DNA from: an uncultured Alphaproteobacteria bacterium
Lineage (GTDB): Bacteria; Pseudomonadota; Alphaproteobacteria; HIMB59; GCA-002718135
Direction of reading: 5' to 3'
DNA length: 64,000 nucleotides
NCBI GenBank assembly: GCA_902628835.1
Contig: CACOPD010000001.1
Location: 62,001-126,000 of the forward strand
The notes beneath the pieces are model-generated. The model was not told where the DNA came from and ran no database searches. It saw nothing but the letters and a program-made list of their open reading frames with translations. Shown here piece by piece: positions 14,301 to 22,046 of the stretch (within the stretch, counting starts at the first letter, position 1; every line of letters begins with the position of its first letter). A program made the position numbers and the translations under genes.

Positions 14301-15127
14301 ACATTCATTAGAGCATCAATTTTTTCATGATGCTGATAGTTTATTAATTTAAAATCATTTACGTTATATTTAAAAAAATCTTTTGTTTCGAATTGAAGCT
14401 CAGGTAATTTTTTAGGCACTCTTTCTAATTGGATTTTAACCTGCTCAAAATGTTCTTTATAAATGTGAAAATCTCCTAAAGAATGAATAAATGTTCCAAC
14501 TTCTAATTTACACTCTCTAGCCACCATATGAGTTAAAAGACTATAACTAGCTATATTAAATGGAACTCCCAAAAACATGTCACATGACCTTTGATATAAT
14601 TGGCAGCTTAATTTATTATTAGAAATAAAAAATTGTGAAAATGCATGACATGCTGGCAATGACATATTTTTAATCTCCGGAGGGTTCCAAGCAGAAATTA
14701 TATGACGCCTTCCATTTGGATCTTCTTTTAATCCTTTAATTAGATTTAAGACTTGATCTTCTCCATTAAAATTTCTCCATTGAACTCCATAAATTTTACC
14801 AACATCTCCTTCAAACCGAGCTTGTGATTTCCAGTAATCAGCTTGAGCATTTTGAGTCCAAATAGTTTTTTTATCTTTTAAATTTTCTCTTGAATCATTG
14901 TATAAAATTTCAGCAAGTCTTCTCTCATCGTCTGAACCTTCGATGAACCACAATAACTCAGAAACTACAGATTTCCATGCTAGTTTTTTAGTCGTCATCG
15001 CAGGAAAACCTTTTGATAAATCATAATTCATTTGATAACCAAAAGACTTTCTAACACTGCCCGCTCTACTTTCAACATCAGAGCCATTATCATAACAATA
15101 TCTCAAAGCATCTAGGTATTGTTTCAT
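14297..15127 (-). CDS. thyA: Thymidylate synthase
   Basis: Makes dTMP from dUMP using methylene-tetrahydrofolate. The 276-residue protein has the catalytic cysteine in LPACHAFSQF, the dUMP-binding RSCDMFLGVPFNIASY, and the C-terminal tail. I chose the ATG at 15127 (MKQYLDAL), which overlaps the folA TGA as ATGA; an upstream TTG adding three residues is less likely. The classical, folate-oxidising enzyme next to dihydrofolate reductase makes metabolic sense, since the reaction yields dihydrofolate. Confidence 0.97.
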   Translation of the reverse strand: MKQYLDALRYCYDNGSDVESRAGSVRKSFGYQMNYDLSKGFPAMTTKKLAWKSVVSELLWFIEGSDDERRLAEILYNDSRENLKDKKTIWTQNAQADYWKSQARFEGDVGKIYGVQWRNFNGEDQVLNLIKGLKEDPNGRRHIISAWNPPEIKNMSLPACHAFSQFFISNNKLSCQLYQRSCDMFLGVPFNIASYSLLTHMVARECKLEVGTFIHSLGDFHIYKEHFEQVKIQLERVPKKLPELQFETKDFFKYNVNDFKLINYQHHEKIDALMNV

Positions 15128-15612
15128 CTTTCCCAAATCTCAAAATGGCAAGTTGAGTCCCCATTTATTTTTTCAATCATTTTCATATTATTTTCAATAG
15201 AAGTCACATCTATAAATTTTTCACAATTGTAATTACCGTAGATTCTAGTGAGATAAAATTGTTCTATGGATTTAAAAGTTAAATTTATTATTTCTGAACC
15301 TCCAATTATAAAAATATCCATATCTTTATATTCTGATTGAAGATTTTGAATTTGATCATTTATGTTTCCACTAAAGTAATAATCTGCCCCTTCTATTAAT
15401 TCTTTATCTTTGCTTGTAATTAGAACATTTATTCTTGATTTTAGAGGTGTAGGCATAAAAGGATCTTCCCAAGTCTTCCTTCCCATTACAACGACATTAT
15501 TTAGAGTGTTTTCTTTGAACCATTTTAAGTCAATTGAATTTTTGGGCCAGGGCATACTTTGGCCTTTACTTATCCCACCTTTTTCATCTACTGCCATTAT
15601 TGCTTTGATCAT
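15124..15612 (-). CDS. folA: Dihydrofolate reductase
   Basis: NADPH-dependent reduction of dihydrofolate, regenerating the cofactor used by ThyA just downstream. The 162 residues show the N-terminal AVDEKGGISKGQSMPWP (active-site region, with Trp), the VVMGRKTWED motif and FIIGGSEI for NADPH binding. Normal chromosomal length. Overlaps thyA by four bases (ATGA), so the two form a coupled pair. Confidence 0.96.
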   Translation of the reverse strand: MIKAIMAVDEKGGISKGQSMPWPKNSIDLKWFKENTLNNVVVMGRKTWEDPFMPTPLKSRINVLITSKDKELIEGADYYFSGNINDQIQNLQSEYKDMDIFIIGGSEIINLTFKSIEQFYLTRIYGNYNCEKFIDVTSIENNMKMIEKINGDSTCHFEIWER

Positions 15613-15679
15613 ATTATTTTATTTTATGTCTTGATTAGTAACAATTTTTTTTTTTAATTGCTAGGTTTCAAGACAAAAC

Positions 15680-15708
15680 TTTCAAGTATAATTAGTTTAA
15701 GGTATAAT
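15680..15708 (+). promoter_or_regulatory. Promoter for the tmRNA gene
   Basis: A perfect -10 box TATAAT at 15703-15708 with a weak -35-like TTTCAA at 15680-15685 (17-bp spacing). The predicted start near 15715 falls just upstream of the acceptor piece of the tmRNA. The -10 match is seen directly; use as a promoter is inferred. Confidence 0.65.
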
Positions 15709-15714
15709 GAAATG

Positions 15715-15957
15715 TTGCATTGCAACTAAGATAATAAATGCTTTGTGCAATAAGTTATTCGGACCCGGGGGCGGTACCCGGCGTCTCCACCATTATGGGG
15801 ACGAAATAGGTTTGACGGTAATTCAAAGACAAAGACTTTATCCGGTATTGTACCACCGTTATCGGGCTATTTTATAAACGCTAACGATAATAGATTAGCA
15901 CTTGCTGCCTAGATTCTAGGTAAGCGCGGTCCGGGGCACCGAGCAACAGAACGCCCC
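15715..15957 (+). ncRNA. ssrA: Transfer-messenger RNA, circularly permuted two-piece form
   Basis: Rescues stalled ribosomes and tags the unfinished protein for ClpXP. The acceptor piece comes first: T-arm CCGGG/CCCGG, acceptor strand CGTCTCC and encoded ACCA ending at 15792. After only four bases (15793-15796) the coding piece begins with GGGGACG at 15797, which pairs with the acceptor strand (one G-U). The tag frame at 15880-15912 reads ANDNRLALAA then TAG; the stop sits in a CCTAG/CTAGG hairpin. The 3' part folds as an H-type pseudoknot (CGGT/ACCG with GGGGC pairing GCCCC at 15953-15957). This permuted layout is known from Alphaproteobacteria and a few other groups. The outer ends are estimated from the promoter and the pseudoknot. 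Confidence 0.93.
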
Positions 15958-15966
15958 ATATTAAAT

Positions 15967-16434
15967 ATGGATTTAACAAAATTTAATGATGATGAAGTAA
16001 TATCTCTTTATCCAAAAATTTTAAAAGAATTAAAAAAAAGAGATATTATTAGAACCAATAACCTAGTTGGAGATTTAGGAGAATATTGGACTAGAAGAAA
16101 ATATAATGAAACTCCAAATTTGCCAAAACTACAAGATGCTCCTAAAAGTACAAAAAATATAGATGCAATAAGTGTAAAAGGTGAAAGATATGCCATTAAA
16201 TCAACTTCTGGATCTGGAACTGGAGTTTTTGCAAGTCTGCCAATTGAAAAAGACGATAAAGTTTATTTTGAATATTTGGTTATCGTTATATTTGATAAGG
16301 AATACATACTTAAAGAAATTTATGAATTGTCTTGGAATCAATTTGAGAAATATAGAAGAATGAAACCGCCTGAAAATAAATGGAATGTTCCAATAACAAA
16401 AGAATTAAAATACGATGCAAAAAAAATATTCTGA
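15967..16434 (+). CDS. Small restriction-endonuclease-like protein of unknown function
   Basis: A 155-residue soluble protein I cannot name. The core GDLGEYW (Glu39), KNIDAIS (Asp66) and RYAIKST (Lys78) has the spacing of a PD-(D/E)xK nuclease-like fold, as in several short DUF families carrying a G-E-Y and a Y-x-I-K-S motif (DUF6998 is one to compare). The acid normally two residues before the Lys is Ala76, so catalysis is doubtful. It starts nine bases after the tmRNA pseudoknot, with no ribosome-binding site and its ATG inside a CCATAT/ATATGG inverted repeat. Possible roles are nucleic-acid cleavage or simple binding; neither is shown. Confidence 0.7.
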   Translation: MDLTKFNDDEVISLYPKILKELKKRDIIRTNNLVGDLGEYWTRRKYNETPNLPKLQDAPKSTKNIDAISVKGERYAIKSTSGSGTGVFASLPIEKDDKVYFEYLVIVIFDKEYILKEIYELSWNQFEKYRRMKPPENKWNVPITKELKYDAKKIF

Positions 16435-16469
16435 ATTAATTTATAAAGAAAAAGCATGCCAATTTTGAA

Positions 16470-16877
16470 ATGGTAATGAAATTATTTATTTTTATTTTTT
16501 TATTTTTATTTTCGTCTTCATCTATAGCTTTTACAAAAAACAATCTTTCGAATAATCAACTTTTGTGTCCTACATTACTATGGGGATTTGAATTTATTTC
16601 ATCGAATAAAGTCAAAGTAATAAATACAGACCTTAATAATATAACATCAATTAATGAATATTATTATGATGTAGATTTAGAATTATCTTACATTAATATT
16701 TTCTCGAGTGAAAATAGTATAAGAGATAGAGTTTATTCTATTGAACTTAATTCATTAAGAGTTGACGTTTGGACAATGACTGGTGGTGGATTTACAACTA
16801 GAGAAATGTTTCCGATTGGTTTGTGTAAGTTTGTAGAAATTAATAATTTTTTATCTTACATAGAAAGTTTAAAATGA
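16470..16877 (+). CDS. Secreted protein of unknown function
   Basis: A 135-residue protein with a clear signal peptide (about residues 1-22, hydrophobic core IFIFLFLFSSSSIAF) followed by a beta-rich, Tyr/Asn-rich domain with two cysteines (CPTLLWGFEF and GLCKFVE). No family recognised. Likely periplasmic, possibly with one disulfide. A second ATG six bases in (MKLF) is an equally good start. It overlaps the sspB start by four bases (ATGA), so it is co-translated with the ClpXP adaptor, which is odd for an exported protein. Confidence 0.72.
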   Translation: MVMKLFIFIFLFLFSSSSIAFTKNNLSNNQLLCPTLLWGFEFISSNKVKVINTDLNNITSINEYYYDVDLELSYINIFSSENSIRDRVYSIELNSLRVDVWTMTGGGFTTREMFPIGLCKFVEINNFLSYIESLK

Positions 16878-17305
16878 TTGAATATCAAAATATATTAGAT
16901 AAAAATATGTTAAACGTATTTAAAGATATTCTTATTAATATTAGAGAAAAAGGATTGTCAAATAATAATCACCTCTATGTTACATTTGCTACTAATCATC
17001 AAAATGTTGAATTACCAAATTGGTTAAGACAAAAATATCCAGAAGAAATGACAATAGTAATTCAATACGAATATTATGATCTTGAAATAAATAAAAATAA
17101 TTTTTCTATTTCACTTTCATTTAATGATATTAAAACATATTTAAAAATTGACTATAATTCTATTATATCTTTTGCGGATCCTTCAGCAAATTTTGGATTA
17201 ATTTTACAAAAAAATAAAATTCAAAAGAAAAATAATAAAAAAATTGAAAAGAAAAAATCAAACAAAAATAATGTAATTAATTTTTCAAACTTTAAAAAAA
17301 ATTAA
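16874..17305 (+). CDS. sspB: SspB, ClpXP adaptor for ssrA-tagged proteins (alpha type)
   Basis: Binds the ssrA degradation tag and delivers tagged proteins to ClpXP. The 143 residues match alphaproteobacterial SspB: HLYVTFATNHQNVELP, LRQKYPEEMTIVIQYEYYDLEI (given in part; about residues 54-78), SISLSFNDI and FADPSANFGL, followed by a Lys/Asn-rich tail. The tail ends VINFSNFKKN, a candidate ClpX-docking segment by position. It lies about 900 bp downstream of the tmRNA gene whose tag it should recognise, on the same strand. Converges on gpmA with a shared TTAA stop site. Confidence 0.9.
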   Translation: MIEYQNILDKNMLNVFKDILINIREKGLSNNNHLYVTFATNHQNVELPNWLRQKYPEEMTIVIQYEYYDLEINKNNFSISLSFNDIKTYLKIDYNSIISFADPSANFGLILQKNKIQKKNNKKIEKKKSNKNNVINFSNFKKN

Positions 17306-17931
17306 TCTAAATAATAATGTTTTTTTAGTTCACCGTTATTATAGTCCAGACACAATGGACTTCCAGTGGGGAGTTCTATTGAAGATATTTCTTCAGGTTT
17401 ATACATACCGACTTTAATCATAATTGCTCTTAACGAATTACCATGTGCTGCAATTAAAACATTTTTTTTATTTAAAATATATGGTTCAATTGTTTCAGTG
17501 AAGTATGGAGAAACTCGATTTACTACATCCTTAAGACTCTCACCATTTGGAGGTGGTGTATCATAAGATCTTCTCCATATGTGTACTTGCTCTTTCCCAA
17601 ATTTATTTGCAGTTTCAGCCTTATTTAAACCAACCAAATCTCCATAATCTCTCTCATTCAGTCTTTGATCCTTTTCATAAATAAGAGTTCCATTTTTATG
17701 CAAATTTTCAATCTCTGATGCTTTAATTGCAATTTCAGCTGTTTTATTTGCTCTTTCTAAAACACTACTAAAAATTTTATCAATTTTTATATTATTTTTT
17801 TTTAATAAGAGACCTGCATTATTTGCTTCATTAGCTCCCTTTTCAGTTAATGGGACATCCTTCCATCCAGTAAATCTATTTTCTAAATTCCACTGGCTTT
17901 GACCGTGTCTAAGCAAAACAAGTTTGTTCAT
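17302..17931 (-). CDS. gpmA: 2,3-bisphosphoglycerate-dependent phosphoglycerate mutase
   Basis: Glycolytic/gluconeogenic interconversion of 3- and 2-phosphoglycerate through a phospho-histidine. The motif LVLLRHGQSQWN places the catalytic His about ten residues from the chosen ATG at 17931; the second His is in AAHGNSLRA and the acid in LNERDYGDL. The open frame extends further upstream but has no homology there and would run into the divergent fumC gene; an ATG at 17940 is also possible. About 210 residues, the short form usual in Alphaproteobacteria. Confidence 0.94.
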   Translation of the reverse strand: MNKLVLLRHGQSQWNLENRFTGWKDVPLTEKGANEANNAGLLLKKNNIKIDKIFSSVLERANKTAEIAIKASEIENLHKNGTLIYEKDQRLNERDYGDLVGLNKAETANKFGKEQVHIWRRSYDTPPPNGESLKDVVNRVSPYFTETIEPYILNKKNVLIAAHGNSLRAIMIKVGMYKPEEISSIELPTGSPLCLDYNNGELKKHYYLD

Positions 17932-17972
17932 AAGTTTCATATAATATGTTATAAAATTATTGCTAATAAATA

Positions 17973-19358
17973 ATGAATAATAAAAAGAGAATAGAATTTG
18001 ATAGCTTAGGTTCAAAAAAAATTGATAAAAATAAGCTTTGGGGAGCACAAACTCAAAGATCTTTGGAGAATTTTAAAATTGGCAGTGAAAAGATGCCAGT
18101 TGAATTAATAGTAGCATTAGGTCAACAAAAAAAAGCAGCAGCAGCAGCTAATATTGAACTTGGTGTTTTAAATAAAAAATTAGGAACATTAATATTAAAA
18201 GCTTGCGATGATATAATTAATTTAAAACTTGTTGATGAGTTTCCTTTGTTAGTATGGCAAACTGGATCAGGAACCCAAACTAATATGAACGCAAACGAAG
18301 TTATTAGTAATTATATTATTAAAAAATTAAAAGGAAAAATTGGAAATAAAAAACCTATTCATCCTAATGATCATGTGAATTTATCTCAATCATCAAATGA
18401 TACCTTTCCAACAATTATGCATGTAGCAATAAATGAATTATCAATTAAGAATTTAATTCCAAATCTTAAAGACTTAATTAAAGAGCTTAAAAGAAAGAAA
18501 AAGATATTTAAAAAAATAATAAAAATAGGTAGAACTCATACTCAAGATGCAACACCAATTACTTTAGGTGATGAATTCTCTGCATTTTGCGCTCAAGTAG
18601 AAAATTGTTTGAAAAGAATAGAGATTTCTAAATTAGAATTGAGATATCTTGCTCAAGGTGGAACTGCTGTAGGTTCAGGTATTAATGCACCAAAAAAATT
18701 TGATAAAGTATTTTGTAAACATTTAAATAGACTAACTATAGATAATTATAAACCATCTCCAAATAAATTTGAGTCTTTATCTTCTCATGATTCGCTTATT
18801 AATTTTTCAAACTCTTTAAAAACATTATCAGTTTCTTTATTGAAGATTATAAATGATATTAGATTTTTAGCATCAGGACCTAGATCAGGTTTAGGAGAGT
18901 TAGTGTTACCCGCTAATGAGCCTGGGTCGTCAATAATGCCTGGAAAAGTGAATCCAACTCAAATTGAAGCATTAAGTATGGTATGCGTTCAAGTAATTGG
19001 GAATAGTACTACTATAGACCTTGCTGGTGCAAATGGTCATTTTCAACTAAATGCCTATAAACCCGTAATTGCCTTCAATATTATTCAATCCGTAAATCTT
19101 CTCAGTGATGGAATAAAAAGTTTTAATAATAATTGTTTAAAAGGACTGAAAGCAAATAAAATAACAATTGATAATCATTTAAATAATTCATTAATGCTTG
19201 TTACAGCTTTAAATAAAAGTATTGGATATGATAACGCAGCAAAAATAGCTAAAAAAGCATTCGATGAAAATTTGACACTTAGGCAAGCTGCTTTAAAGTT
19301 ACAATTAATTTCAGAAAGAGAATTTGATAATATAGTTAATCCAAAGAAAATGATTTGA
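17973..19358 (+). CDS. fumC: Fumarate hydratase, class II
   Basis: Iron-independent fumarase of the TCA cycle (fumarate to L-malate). The 461 residues include WQTGSGTQTNMNANEV, the TH pair in GRTHTQDATP and the signature GSSIMPGKVNPTQ (about residues 318-330) containing the catalytic serine loop. Diverges from gpmA by 41 bp. The TGA is directly followed by the lpxC stop on the opposite strand, with no bases between them for a terminator. Confidence 0.97.
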   Translation: MNNKKRIEFDSLGSKKIDKNKLWGAQTQRSLENFKIGSEKMPVELIVALGQQKKAAAAANIELGVLNKKLGTLILKACDDIINLKLVDEFPLLVWQTGSGTQTNMNANEVISNYIIKKLKGKIGNKKPIHPNDHVNLSQSSNDTFPTIMHVAINELSIKNLIPNLKDLIKELKRKKKIFKKIIKIGRTHTQDATPITLGDEFSAFCAQVENCLKRIEISKLELRYLAQGGTAVGSGINAPKKFDKVFCKHLNRLTIDNYKPSPNKFESLSSHDSLINFSNSLKTLSVSLLKIINDIRFLASGPRSGLGELVLPANEPGSSIMPGKVNPTQIEALSMVCVQVIGNSTTIDLAGANGHFQLNAYKPVIAFNIIQSVNLLSDGIKSFNNNCLKGLKANKITIDNHLNNSLMLVTALNKSIGYDNAAKIAKKAFDENLTLRQAALKLQLISEREFDNIVNPKKMI

Positions 19359-20231
19359 TTAAATATACTCGTAATTATCTTGATCTGTAAATAACTCCCT
19401 TAATAACAAGTTATTCAAATGATGACCTGATTTGTTACCTAAGAAATAACCTTGAATTGGTGCTCCTGCCAAATACAAATCTCCAATGGAATCAAGTATT
19501 TTATGTCTTACAAACTCATCCTTAAAACGCAAACCGTCTGTATTAAGTATTTTGTTTTCTCCAACAACAACGGCATTTTCTAGAGAACCGCCAAGTGCTA
19601 AACCATTTGATCTTAACATTTCAACATCTCTTTCAAATCCAAAAGTACGTGCAGAAGCTATATCAGTTTTATAATTTCCATTTATTAATTGTAATTGACA
19701 GCTTTGTTTACTAACTAATTTACTAGGAAAATCAATTTCAAAATCTATTGAAAACTGATTGTTGGGTTTTAATTCTACAGATGAATCATTATTTTTTACT
19801 TTAATATTTTTTTTAACTTTTAAAATTTTTCTTTTTTTATTTAAAGTTTTAGTAGAAGTTTGATCAATAAGATCAACAAACTTTATTGAACTACCATCCA
19901 TTATTGGTACTTCTGGTCCATCAATCTCAATTTTAATATTATCTATATGTAATCCTGACAAGGCACTCATTAAATGCTCAATTGTTGAAACACTTGCACC
20001 ATTTTTATTACTTATAGTTGTGCTTAATTTTGTATTAGTTACATTTGACCATAGGGCCTTAATGATATTATTCTTAGTAAGATCTTTTCGTATAAACTTT
20101 ATCCCATAATTAGCTTCAGCAGGATGTAATTTCATCGATACATTTAATCCTGTATGTAGTCCTATTCCGCTTATAGATAATGGTCTAGAAATTGTTACCT
20201 GATTATTAGAGTTTTTTAATAAATCTATCAT
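19359..20231 (-). CDS. lpxC: UDP-3-O-acyl-N-acetylglucosamine deacetylase
   Basis: Zinc enzyme, first committed step of lipid A synthesis in the cytoplasm. The 290 residues show ISGIGLHTG near the N-terminus, the zinc ligand His86 in TIEHLMSALSG, the second zinc region FVRHKILDSIGDLYL and the catalytic GHHLNN. It is the last gene of the dcw run. The start is unusual: a terminator-like hairpin with a U-run ends a few bases before the ATG, leaving no room for a ribosome-binding site. No other in-frame ATG would keep the N-terminal strand. Confidence 0.97.
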   Translation of the reverse strand: MIDLLKNSNNQVTISRPLSISGIGLHTGLNVSMKLHPAEANYGIKFIRKDLTKNNIIKALWSNVTNTKLSTTISNKNGASVSTIEHLMSALSGLHIDNIKIEIDGPEVPIMDGSSIKFVDLIDQTSTKTLNKKRKILKVKKNIKVKNNDSSVELKPNNQFSIDFEIDFPSKLVSKQSCQLQLINGNYKTDIASARTFGFERDVEMLRSNGLALGGSLENAVVVGENKILNTDGLRFKDEFVRHKILDSIGDLYLAGAPIQGYFLGNKSGHHLNNLLLRELFTDQDNYEYI

Positions 20232-20235
20232 CTTA

Positions 20236-20263
20236 AAAAAAGTGCTGAAATCAGCACTTTTTT
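20236..20263. terminator. Terminator-like hairpin directly before lpxC
   Basis: Inverted repeat GTGCTGA-AA-TCAGCAC flanked by an A-run on one side and a T-run on the other, so it can fold on either strand. In the ftsZ-to-lpxC direction it is a GC-rich stem followed by seven U, ending three bases before the lpxC ATG. It is the clearest intrinsic terminator in the window. It probably ends or attenuates transcripts coming from ftsZ and may control lpxC. Confidence 0.8.
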
Positions 20264-20332
20264 AATATATTTTTTTGGCGATCTTAACAACTAACCTAAT
20301 ATTTCAAAATATTGCAAATAATGCTCTATTTA

Positions 20333-21967
20333 CTAGTTAGCTTGTCTTCTAAGGAAGGTTGGTATATCCAGAAGTTCTTCCTCTGTTTCCTGATTAAACT
20401 CATCATCTAATTCAGAGGATTCAGTCTCATCAGCTACAAACTCCTCTTTTTCATTGATGGTTAAATTACTATCTTCAGCAACAATTTCTTCAACTTTTTC
20501 TTCGGAAGAGCCAATGACGGGCTCGGTCTTTTCTATAGCCTCATTTTCTGATGTGGTATCATCAAGTTTATTTTCAGATGAAAGAGTGTCAAATAAACTC
20601 AATCTTCTTACACTTGATTCATTTTGTTTTTCAATAGTATGTGATGAGATTGTTACTTTCTCAGGAGTATTATCATTTACAATTTGATCTTCAGTTTCTG
20701 AAACTTTACTTTGTTCAAATACTCTATCATCAATATTTTCTTCTAAACTTGATGCCTCTATTTGGTCTATCTTTGTTTGCTCATCTAAATCAACACTATC
20801 TGAATTTTCACTGTTAAAAATTCTATCATTTGATATCCCATTTATCTCTTGATCTGAAATATTTTCATCTTGTAAATTATTTTCATGCAATATGGTACTT
20901 TGAGACAATGACTCAGACTTTTCTGTGTCTTGTTTGTAAATATCATTATTGATATTTATTGGTGCAAAGTTTTCTATCGGTTTAGCAGATATCTTATTAT
21001 TTGCTTCAATACCTGTGGCTACGATGCTAACTCTAACAACGCCTTCGAGTCTATCATCACAGGTTGTTCCGTATATGATATTAGCGTCTTCATCGACTTC
21101 TTGTTTAATTCTATTTGCTGCCTCATCAACTTCATACAAAGTAATATCTTTACCACCGGTAATATTAATTATTAAACCTTTTGCACCCTTAAGAGAAACA
21201 TCATCAATTAATGGGTTTGCAATAGCTGCTTCGGCAGCTGCAATTGCTCTACCTTCACCTTGAGCTTCACCTGTGCCCATCATAGCTTTACCCATTTCGG
21301 ACATTACGGTTTTGATATCTGAAAAGTCTAGATTTATCATTCCAGGCTGAACCATGAGATCAGTTACGCCTCTAACACCTGCATACAAAACATCATCTGC
21401 CATCTTAAAAGAATCGGAGAAAGTAGTTTTTTCATTAGCTATTCTAAACAAATTCTGATTTGGTATTGTTAGTAGCGTATCAACATACTGCTGGAGCTCT
21501 TCAATTCCTTTCTCAGCTAACTTCATCCTTTGAGATCCTTCAAAATGAAAAGGTTTAGTTACTACACCAACAGTTAATATTCCTTTTTCTCTTGCTAATT
21601 TAGCAATTACTGGTGCAGCACCTGTGCCAGTACCACCACCCATTCCAGCGGCTATAAAAAGCATATGACTGCCTTCAAACTTTTCACTTAGGTCTTGGAT
21701 TGCTTCTTCTGCAGCTTGTCTTCCAATGTCAGGTCTCATTCCAGCACCTAAACCTTTAGTGCTATTTAGTCCTAATTGAATTTTATTTGGACAACTTGAA
21801 ATTTGTAATGCTTGTGCATCTGTGTTAGCTATTAAAAAATCTACACCTTCTAAGTTAGAATTAATCATGTTGTTTACTGCATTTCCACCAGATCCACCTA
21901 CTCCCAAAACTGTTATTTTAGGATGTAAATTTTGTGCTACATCTTGTATTGAAATATTGATAGTCAT
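20333..21967 (-). CDS. ftsZ: Cell division GTPase FtsZ
   Basis: Tubulin-like protein that forms the division ring. The 544 residues have the tubulin signature [12 protein letters not shown] (about residues 108-119), the T7 loop with MINLDFSDI, then a roughly 200-residue acidic linker from about residue 335 and the conserved C-terminal peptide DIPTFLRRQ that binds FtsA and others. The long linker makes it longer than E. coli FtsZ (383) but is common in Alphaproteobacteria. A GGAG site six bases before the ATG and an 80-bp spacer with two inverted repeats precede it. Confidence 0.98.
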   Translation of the reverse strand: MTINISIQDVAQNLHPKITVLGVGGSGGNAVNNMINSNLEGVDFLIANTDAQALQISSCPNKIQLGLNSTKGLGAGMRPDIGRQAAEEAIQDLSEKFEGSHMLFIAAGMGGGTGTGAAPVIAKLAREKGILTVGVVTKPFHFEGSQRMKLAEKGIEELQQYVDTLLTIPNQNLFRIANEKTTFSDSFKMADDVLYAGVRGVTDLMVQPGMINLDFSDIKTVMSEMGKAMMGTGEAQGEGRAIAAAEAAIANPLIDDVSLKGAKGLIINITGGKDITLYEVDEAANRIKQEVDEDANIIYGTTCDDRLEGVVRVSIVATGIEANNKISAKPIENFAPININNDIYKQDTEKSESLSQSTILHENNLQDENISDQEINGISNDRIFNSENSDSVDLDEQTKIDQIEASSLEENIDDRVFEQSKVSETEDQIVNDNTPEKVTISSHTIEKQNESSVRRLSLFDTLSSENKLDDTTSENEAIEKTEPVIGSSEEKVEEIVAEDSNLTINEKEEFVADETESSELDDEFNQETEEELLDIPTFLRRQAN

Positions 21968-21997
21968 TGTAATCTCCGCCGTTTTAAATAGTTTTTA

Positions 21998-22018
21998 ACG
22001 ATTTATCTTCGAAATCGT
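21998..22018. repeat. Inverted repeat in the ftsA-ftsZ spacer
   Basis: ACGATTT and AAATCGT arms of seven bases separated by seven bases, about 30 bp before the ftsZ start. It could be an operator or a leader hairpin. No known binding consensus is matched with confidence. Confidence 0.45.
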
Positions 22019-22028
22019 CAATATATTT

Positions 22029-22042
22029 TACTATATATAGTA
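22029..22042. repeat. AT-only palindrome after ftsA
   Basis: The 14-bp perfect palindrome TACTATATATAGTA starts within the spacer near the ftsA stop. Perfect symmetry is less surprising in such AT-rich DNA; a role as a regulator site or part of an ftsZ promoter is possible only. Confidence 0.35.
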
Positions 22043-22046
22043 TAAT

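Noticed and set aside
17932-18048. N-terminal extension of gpmA
   Set aside because: The extra 39 codons are hydrophobic without homology, and overlap the divergent fumC start; the conserved RHG motif fits the ATG at 17931.
20949-21263. Plus-strand open frame of 104 codons antisense to ftsZ
   Set aside because: Shadow of the conserved ftsZ GTPase region; no start signal or homology.
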